Positions 5,311-10,262 of a stretch of DNA of 10,262 nucleotides are shown piece after piece; the first letter of the stretch is position 1, and each line of letters starts with the position of its first letter. Source of the DNA: Desulfocapsa sulfexigens (lineage in GTDB: Bacteria > Desulfobacterota > Desulfobulbia > Desulfobulbales > Desulfocapsaceae); assembly GCA_020721165.1 (NCBI GenBank), contig DYNG01000015.1, positions 1-10,262 on the forward strand. Reading direction: 5' to 3'. A program made the position numbers and the translations under genes. Below the pieces are notes generated by a model that made no database searches, was not told the DNA's origin, and saw nothing but the letters and a program-made list of their open reading frames with translations.

Positions 5311-7419
5311 TCAGCGGGGAAAGGCCGCCGCTATGCCACCATCAACCGGCAGGGTGGCCCCGGTGGTGGGCGTCAGGCCGGAGGCAAAAAAGACCACCGC
5401 ATGGCCCACATGGTCGGCCAGCACCTCGGTTTTAAGGAGATTGCGATTGCGGTAATACTCTTGCAGGCCAGCCGGATCCAGATTGCGGGAACGCATCCGG
5501 TCCGGCCCCACCACATCCCAAAGGCCGGAAGAGATGCCGTGGTCAGCAAAAATGCCGTCGGCATTGATCATATTCACCCGCACACCAATTTCGGCCAGCT
5601 CCAGGGCCGCGATTTTCCCCAGTTGATGGGCCCCGGCTTTCGAGGCGGAATAGGCCCCAAAAGCCGCCCCCGGGGCAAAAACATTTTTGGAGCTGTTAAT
5701 GATAATGTGCGCGGGGAGATGGCCGGTTCTTCTTTGGCGGCGGAAGATGGGAGTCGCGGCCTTGATCATCTGAAAAACCCCGATCAGGTTGACATCAAGC
5801 GCCCTTTTTAAGGCCAGATCATCAAGCTCAGCCAGGGTGGAGACCAGGGCCAGGCCGGCGTTGGGCACCAAGATATCCAGGCCGCCATATTTCATCACAA
5901 TCTCATGCAGCCCTTGTTGCACCGAAGCCGCCTCGGTCACATCCATGGCAATCCCGCTGATCATCGTCGGATCAAATTCCTGACCGAGTAACTCACAGAC
6001 CCGTTGCAGACGAACAGGGTCAATATCAGACAAAAAGCCCCGGGCTCCAGCCGCCAGCAGCTGGCGGCCAATCCCAACCGCAATGGCCCCCCCGCCGCCC
6101 GTTACCAGGGCCGTGCGCCCAGCAAGCGGTCGCGAGGCAGCCAGCATCTTGCCTTTTTTCAATTTGGCCTGCTCCAGGCTCCAGTACTCCATGTCAAAAA
6201 TATGCCCGGCCGCCAGTTCCTGATAGGGCGCCACAGCCGCCCCCATCGCCTTGGCCGCCAGAGTGTGTTCGCCAATATCGGCGGCAATCACCGCGTCTTT
6301 TTCCGTCACCCCCACGCCGATGATACCAAGACCAGGCGCAAAGATCAGGCGCGGCTTGGAGTCCAGCATGATGCGCGGCTCGTTTCTGGCAGCCACCTGC
6401 TCCTGAAAATAACCGGTATAGGCAGACTCATATGTGGCCATAGCCGAGGCAATGGCCTCTGCCATCCGCTCCTCTTCCGTAAACTCACGCACATCCAGCC
6501 AGAGCGGATAATTTTTGGTGCGGATGACATGGTCAGGGGTTAAGACGCCCGTGCTAAAAATCTCCCGGGCCCGCTCCCGATCCAGGCGCTGCCGAATAAC
6601 CTCGTTTGTTCGAATATGCAGCAGAAATGGGGAGGAGGCATCCCTGGTCAAGGCCCCGCGCAGCAGAGGCAGGAATATCCCCGGATCAGGGGAAGGGGCC
6701 CCTCCTCTCTTTTTCTTGCCCCCCTTTTTTTGCTGCTGGCTGTGCAAATACTCCTCGGCAAGGGAAACGAAGTGAATCATGCGCCCATAGGCCTGTTCTG
6801 CCGTTTCCGCAAAGGTAAATATCCCATGATTACCGAGAATGATCGCCTCAATATCAGGACGATTTTCATAACAGGCGCTGACGGTTTTGGCCAAAGGAAA
6901 CCCCGGCATGATCCAGGGAAGAATGGCAATGGAGTCCCCCAGAATATCCCGTAAACGAGCCTCTGGTTCGGCCATATTGGTCAGGGTAACAATGGCATCG
7001 GCATGGGTATGATCAACAAAGCGATGGGGAAGAAAGGCGTGAACCAGGGCTTCAATGGAAGGAGGAGGGGAAGCGCTGTCAAAGAGATGGGTCAGGCACT
7101 GATTGACCATCTCTTCATCAGTCAAGGCGTCAAGAGCCCGCAAACGACGCAGATAGGCCAGATCAAGGGCAGGAAAACCCGGTTCTTGGATGGTGGCCAG
7201 ATCCCAGCCACTACCCTTGATATACAGGGCGTCCTTCATCTCCCCCAACAGGGTCTCTTTTGGGAGTTTCACCGAGGTATTGCCGCCGCCGTGGAGCACC
7301 AGACAGCTTTCCCGACCAATCAGACGAGAGGTATATATGCGCCGGGCAAGATCTGGATGACAAGCGGGCTGGGCAAGGACAAACTCCCGGGCCTCATGCT
7401 TACGATATCGGTTCTTCAC
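5311..7419 (-). CDS. Bifunctional class II aldolase / short-chain dehydrogenase (rhamnulose-1-phosphate aldolase type)
   Basis: A 702-residue fusion. The N-terminal half (about 25-225) is a class II aldolase/adducin domain with GGGNTS at 44-49, a zinc-binding HTHAD (H137, H139), E123 and a later GNHG (H198). The C-terminal half (about 433-702) is an NAD(P)-dependent short-chain dehydrogenase with TGGGGAIAVGIG (440-451), NAG (520-522), serines at 576-577 and YSASK (Y590, K594). Order and the VDGG...AAAFPR ending match the family in which the aldolase splits rhamnulose 1-phosphate to dihydroxyacetone phosphate and lactaldehyde, and the fused dehydrogenase acts on the aldehyde. No other rhamnose or fucose gene is visible, so the true sugar is uncertain. 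Residues 228-246 form a Lys/Gly-rich linker (QQQKKGGKKKRGG) that looks like an insertion. GTG at 7419 is the start because an in-frame TGA lies two codons upstream; GGGGTGAGG precedes it. Confidence 0.92.
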   Translation of the reverse strand: MKNRYRKHEAREFVLAQPACHPDLARRIYTSRLIGRESCLVLHGGGNTSVKLPKETLLGEMKDALYIKGSGWDLATIQEPGFPALDLAYLRRLRALDALTDEEMVNQCLTHLFDSASPPPSIEALVHAFLPHRFVDHTHADAIVTLTNMAEPEARLRDILGDSIAILPWIMPGFPLAKTVSACYENRPDIEAIILGNHGIFTFAETAEQAYGRMIHFVSLAEEYLHSQQQKKGGKKKRGGAPSPDPGIFLPLLRGALTRDASSPFLLHIRTNEVIRQRLDRERAREIFSTGVLTPDHVIRTKNYPLWLDVREFTEEERMAEAIASAMATYESAYTGYFQEQVAARNEPRIMLDSKPRLIFAPGLGIIGVGVTEKDAVIAADIGEHTLAAKAMGAAVAPYQELAAGHIFDMEYWSLEQAKLKKGKMLAASRPLAGRTALVTGGGGAIAVGIGRQLLAAGARGFLSDIDPVRLQRVCELLGQEFDPTMISGIAMDVTEAASVQQGLHEIVMKYGGLDILVPNAGLALVSTLAELDDLALKRALDVNLIGVFQMIKAATPIFRRQRRTGHLPAHIIINSSKNVFAPGAAFGAYSASKAGAHQLGKIAALELAEIGVRVNMINADGIFADHGISSGLWDVVGPDRMRSRNLDPAGLQEYYRNRNLLKTEVLADHVGHAVVFFASGLTPTTGATLPVDGGIAAAFPR

Positions 7420-7495
7420 GCCTCACCCCATAATGACGGGTCTCTCTTTTCTCAAATAATAGAGCCTCTTGCAGGTAAGCGAGTATACGAGACTC

Positions 7496-7528
7496 CGAAA
7501 CGACCTTTCCCCCAAGCTCTTCGTTTCG
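7496..7528. repeat. Inverted repeat upstream of the aldolase/dehydrogenase gene
   Basis: CGAAACGA (7496-7503) and TCGTTTCG (7521-7528) form a perfect 8-base inverted repeat with a 17-base spacer. It lies 77-109 bases upstream of the GTG start on the minus strand. A minus-strand TATACT (forward AGTATA, 7482-7487) lies just downstream of it and could be a -10 without a recognisable -35. The geometry suits either an operator or a leader hairpin; I do not recognise the regulator. Confidence 0.4.
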
Positions 7529-7585
7529 TTCAACATTTTATCCTTGGAATATCATCCACGAGCCCGCAGTAGTTTTTTCGCATGA

Positions 7586-7620
7586 CTCGTTTTTGCACAA
7601 TAAATGGCGCCGTGCACGAG
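7586..7620. repeat. Stem-loop just downstream of the zinc-ribbon gene
   Basis: CTCGT (7586-7590) pairs with ACGAG (7616-7620), and GCAC (7595-7598) pairs with GTGC (7612-7615), leaving a four-T bulge at 7591-7594. It begins 14 bases past the end of the zinc-ribbon gene on the minus strand. No T-run follows the stem in that direction, so it may stabilise the 3' end or help terminate rather than act as a classic intrinsic terminator. Confidence 0.3.
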
Positions 7621-7633
7621 ACGCAATAATAAA

Positions 7634-8344
7634 TCATCTCCCCATGACCGTGCTTTCCGCTATCATCGTCCCAAACATGGCTTCATACAGAGGAATGGCG
7701 GTGCGCAGAATGATGGCGAGCTGGGGCAGATCCTGCTCATTTACCACCAGATTGGCAGAACAGGCCATGGCTTCCAGGTCATAGAGGGTATGAAAATCCG
7801 GGCCGATCAAGGTGTAGAAAATATGACGGCGCTTATTCATGGTCATGGCCTGCATGAACTGATGAAAAACGCTCTTGTCCAGGGCGCTGTTTTTGTACTG
7901 GCAATGAAGGGTGACACTGTCGTAGTTAATAAACTGCATTTTTTCCATGGCCTCTTCTGCCGACTGGAGAAACGAGCATTGATAGCCCATGGCCTCCATG
8001 GCATTGGCTACTAGATAATAGTCGGAAGAGCTGGGCATCATTATCAGGGCCTTGGGCACATCTTCCACTGTGCTCTTCCCCTCGGCCTGACTGACACTGA
8101 TCCTGGAAAGATCCGGCGGCGGCGGGGGCGTGACCTTCTGGCCCGTGGGCTGCGGCAACGATGGGCTGGCCGTCTGGGCCGAGGAAGCATCGGCGCTGAC
8201 CATGGTGGCATCCAGGCTGATGGCCCCCCCGCACTGGGGGCAGGCAAGACGAACCGATTTCCCAGGGGCAAGCTGTTTGATTCCCTCTTCCGTCTTGGCG
8301 CTCAGTTTGAGTTTTTTCTGACAATGGGGGCAAGTGGCGATCAT
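7634..8344 (-). CDS. Zinc-ribbon protein with degenerate receiver-like domain
   Basis: A 236-residue protein of unknown function. Residues 5-38 form a short zinc ribbon of MJ0042 type, with CPHC (C5, C8) and CPQC (C35, C38). A linker rich in Ser, Gln and Pro follows, including a run of five prolines at 73-77. Residues about 97-225 look like a response-regulator receiver fold: a KALIMMPSSS first strand, an SAEEAMEKM helix and a YDSVTLH third strand. The acidic pocket is replaced by serines and the phospho-acceptor Asp by His/Cys (H147, C148), so phosphorylation is unlikely. The ATG at 8344 is chosen over an in-frame TTG at 8365, because GAGAG lies about 8 bases before the ATG and nothing precedes the TTG. 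It lies 177 bases downstream of the PilT-like gene on the same strand, suggesting a link with pilus motility or signalling. The assigned fold is by eye. Confidence 0.85.
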   Translation of the reverse strand: MIATCPHCQKKLKLSAKTEEGIKQLAPGKSVRLACPQCGGAISLDATMVSADASSAQTASPSLPQPTGQKVTPPPPPDLSRISVSQAEGKSTVEDVPKALIMMPSSSDYYLVANAMEAMGYQCSFLQSAEEAMEKMQFINYDSVTLHCQYKNSALDKSVFHQFMQAMTMNKRRHIFYTLIGPDFHTLYDLEAMACSANLVVNEQDLPQLAIILRTAIPLYEAMFGTMIAESTVMGR

Positions 8345-8521
8345 GGCATCATCTCTCTTTTTCAATGTGAATTATCTGATTACTCGACGCTCTTTGCGGT
8401 CTTACGGCTCTTTATTCTCTCCAGCAAGGATGGATGACCGTAAAAAGCGGCAACGCGCAATATGAAGCACGACAAAGAGGCGCACAGCGACAAGGAAACG
8501 GCAGGGCGCCAGGATTTATAA

Positions 8522-9700
8522 CTACCACCGACGGTTACGAAGCTCCTGCTCATCTTCTTCCATGGCCAGATCCGTCAGGGTAGAGGTGGCTTCACCACGG
8601 GAGGCCTTAATGGTGTCAAGGTGTCGTGCGATCTCGGTGCGCTGGGAGCAATAGGACATCGCCGTCTTTTCGGTAATGACCCCTTGAGTATACAGCTCTA
8701 CAATATGCTGGTCAAAGGTGCGCATGCCCACCGCCGATCCCGCCTCAATCACCTTATAGAAGGTTCGATCTTCCCGTTCACCGTTAAGAATCAAATCCCT
8801 GATCCGCAGACTGGTGCACATGATTTCAATGGCGGCCACCCGCCCGCCGGTCACCCGTGGCAATAAGCGCTGCCCGACCACCCAACGGATGGTGTCCACC
8901 AGACGATTCCGGATCTGAGCCTGCTCTTCCTGCTCAAAAAAACCGAGAATACGGTTAATGGCCTGACCGGCGTCAATGGTGTGCAGGGTGGAAAAGACCA
9001 GATGGCCGGTCTCGGCGGCGGCAATAGCCGTTTCCAGAGTCTCCCGATCCCGCATCTCACCCACCAGGATGACCTTGGGGGCCTGGCGCAAGGCTGCCCG
9101 CACCCCGCTGGCAAAGGTGTCGAAATCCTTGCCCAGCTCCCGTTGATTAAAGGTGGCTTTCTCATGGGGATGCACATACTCGATGGGATCTTCCAGGGTC
9201 ACCACATGCACCGCCCTGTCCATATTGATCTCATGCAGGAGAGCGGCCAGGGAGGTCGTTTTACCACTGCCGGTGGAGCCGGTAAACAGGACAATACCAT
9301 TCCGTTCATTGGCGATTTTATGAAAAACCGTCGGAAAATTCATACTTGCAATGGTGGGGATCTTGGTCTCTAACTGGCGCAGAACGATCGAAAAGCAGCC
9401 CCGCTGGGTGAAGATATTAACCCGAAATCGGGCCAGATCCCCCAAAGAGTAAGAGAGATCACAGGAGCCGGTGTGCAGCAAATCGGCCAGGAGCCGCTTG
9501 TCATTGCCGATCAGATTGAGGGCAAAAACCTCGGTCTGAAAAGGGGTCAGCGCCCGCACTGGCGGCTCCACCTCCACCGGCATGAGTACGCCTGCCGATT
9601 CAACCTGCAACGGTTTGCCCACTGTCAGATTAAGATCCGAGACATTGTTATAGGATTTGAGCATGGCAGTGATCCAGTAATCAATCTCTGATTGTTTCAT
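8522..9700 (-). CDS. PilT/PilU-family type IV pilus retraction ATPase
   Basis: A 392-residue hexameric secretion/retraction ATPase, cytoplasmic at the base of type IV pili. The N-terminal PAS-like domain (about 1-110) includes SDLNLTVG, close to the SDLHL of PilT. The RecA-like domain has Walker A GSTGSGKTT (141-149), the Asp box TLEDPIEY (168-175), Walker B VILVGEMRDRET (210-221) and the His box HLVFSTLHT (233-241). All catalytic motifs are intact. The length and C-terminal extension past residue 355, ending in an acidic tail (MEEDEQE), are closer to PilU (about 380) than to PilT (about 345), so this is probably a PilU-like accessory paralogue; that is inference. ATG at 9700 is preceded by GGAGA at a 7-base spacing. 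It is divergent from ilvD and no other pilus gene is in the window. Confidence 0.94.
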   Translation of the reverse strand: MKQSEIDYWITAMLKSYNNVSDLNLTVGKPLQVESAGVLMPVEVEPPVRALTPFQTEVFALNLIGNDKRLLADLLHTGSCDLSYSLGDLARFRVNIFTQRGCFSIVLRQLETKIPTIASMNFPTVFHKIANERNGIVLFTGSTGSGKTTSLAALLHEINMDRAVHVVTLEDPIEYVHPHEKATFNQRELGKDFDTFASGVRAALRQAPKVILVGEMRDRETLETAIAAAETGHLVFSTLHTIDAGQAINRILGFFEQEEQAQIRNRLVDTIRWVVGQRLLPRVTGGRVAAIEIMCTSLRIRDLILNGEREDRTFYKVIEAGSAVGMRTFDQHIVELYTQGVITEKTAMSYCSQRTEIARHLDTIKASRGEATSTLTDLAMEEDEQELRNRRW

Positions 9701-9762
9701 GGGAGTCTCCAGAAAAAGGGGGATGACAAAAGTCTTTCTTTTCTATTTTTTCAGGGTATATT

Positions 9763-9786
9763 TGCTCTACTATGGCATAAAGAGCA
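9763..9786. repeat. Inverted repeat in the pilus ATPase/ilvD divergent region
   Basis: TGCTCT (9763-9768) and AGAGCA (9781-9786) form an inverted repeat with a 12-base spacer, next to the predicted transcription start of the pilus ATPase gene. The layout would suit a dimeric repressor or a leader hairpin. The half-sites are short, so chance is possible. Confidence 0.25.
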
Positions 9787-9792
9787 CAAAAA

Positions 9793-9821
9793 ATTCAAAT
9801 GTTTTTTCGTCTTATTGACAA
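9793..9821 (-). promoter_or_regulatory. Candidate promoter for the PilT/PilU-like gene
   Basis: On the minus strand TTGTCA (forward 9816-9821) and TTGAAT (forward 9793-9798) are 17 bases apart, matching five of six and four of six consensus bases. Transcription would start near 9786, leaving a leader of about 85 bases. The same spot holds a perfect forward TTGACA at 9815-9820, but no -10 follows it towards ilvD. Confidence 0.35.
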
Positions 9822-9880
9822 ATAACCTCCTGGCGCCGTCGGCCTTCCATCCCTTTTGACTTTATTTCACGAGACTCTCC

Positions 9881-10262
9881 ATGAACACAATGGCAATCCC
9901 CTTACGAAGCGCAACCACCACGGTGGGGCGTCGCATGGCTGGCGCCCGCAGCCTGTGGCGGGCCAACGGCATGACTGAAGAGCAGTTCGGACGACCGATT
10001 ATTGGTATCGTCAACTCCTTTACCCAGTTTGTTCCCGGTCATGTTCACCTCCATGAAATCGGCCAGAAGCTGAAAAAACAAATTGCCCAGCGGGGTTGCT
10101 TTGCCGCCGAATTTAACACCATTGCCATCGACGACGGCATTGCCATGGGACACGCGGGAATGCTCTACTCCCTGCCCTCCCGCGAGTTGATCGCCGACAG
10201 CGTCGAATACATGTGCAATGCCCATACCGCGGATGCCATCATCTGCATCAGCAACTGCGATA
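9881..10262 (+). CDS. ilvD: Dihydroxy-acid dehydratase, 5' part (runs off the window)
   Basis: The first 127 codons of the iron-sulfur enzyme that dehydrates 2,3-dihydroxy acids to 2-keto acids in valine, isoleucine and leucine synthesis. The fragment follows E. coli IlvD almost block for block: RSATTT-GR-MAGAR, VNSFTQFVPGHVHL, EFNTIAIDDGIAMGH-GMLYSLPSRELIADSVEYM, and CISNCD, which carries a cluster-ligand cysteine. D84-D85 in IDDG are the metal-binding region. A full protein is about 560-620 residues, so roughly 80 percent is missing beyond the right edge. ATG at 9881 is the likely start; a second in-frame ATG lies at 9890. The upstream sequence is a poor ribosome binding site (ACGAG) and no leader peptide or clear promoter is visible. 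The gene is divergent from the pilus ATPase and unrelated in function. Confidence 0.97.
   Translation, partial: MNTMAIPLRSATTTVGRRMAGARSLWRANGMTEEQFGRPIIGIVNSFTQFVPGHVHLHEIGQKLKKQIAQRGCFAAEFNTIAIDDGIAMGHAGMLYSLPSRELIADSVEYMCNAHTADAIICISNCD

Noticed and set aside
6004..7572. Several plus-strand open frames of 86-189 codons opposite the aldolase/dehydrogenase gene.
   Set aside because: All lie antisense to a full-length gene with two intact active sites; none has a recognisable domain.

Overview
The window reads as ordinary chromosome of a Gram-negative bacterium, most likely a Desulfobacterota (former Deltaproteobacteria) member. Three things point there: a gene run zapB-zapA-6S RNA-rny-tyrS, the presence of RNase Y (absent from most enteric bacteria), and a type IV pilus retraction ATPase. 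This assignment is inference from gene content and remembered synteny, not from a search. I see no transposase, phage gene, CRISPR array, tRNA or rRNA.

Left part, plus strand, 213-5196. A MutT/MTH1-type Nudix hydrolase is followed, behind its own sigma70-like promoter, by a two-gene cell-division cassette: a small coiled-coil ZapB-like protein and ZapA with a TTG start. Directly downstream lies an unmarked structured RNA that I identify as 6S RNA (about 1544-1719). It has a closing helix, an apical hairpin, a 3'-bubble hairpin and blocks resembling E. coli ssrS. About 540 bases without a convincing gene follow, with two good stem-loops. Then come rny (RNase Y) and tyrS (tyrosyl-tRNA synthetase). 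They are separated by a compact nested inverted repeat (3836-3932) that can fold in two mutually exclusive ways.

Right part, minus strand, 9700-5311. Three genes read leftwards: a PilT/PilU-family ATPase, a zinc-ribbon protein with a degenerate receiver-like domain, and a two-domain class II aldolase/short-chain dehydrogenase of the rhamnulose-phosphate aldolase type. The aldolase gene converges on tyrS. The ATPase and zinc-ribbon genes may form a motility-related unit. The aldolase is probably transcribed separately because it is preceded by 214 bases containing inverted repeats.

Right edge, plus strand. The first 127 codons of ilvD (dihydroxy-acid dehydratase) begin at 9881, divergent from the pilus ATPase, and run off the window.

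The theme of the left half is growth and RNA housekeeping: nucleotide-pool sanitation, Z-ring assembly, RNA polymerase regulation by 6S RNA, mRNA decay and tRNA charging. The least explained items are the folding element between rny and tyrS, the long gap after the 6S RNA, and the zinc-ribbon/pseudo-receiver protein beside the pilus ATPase.
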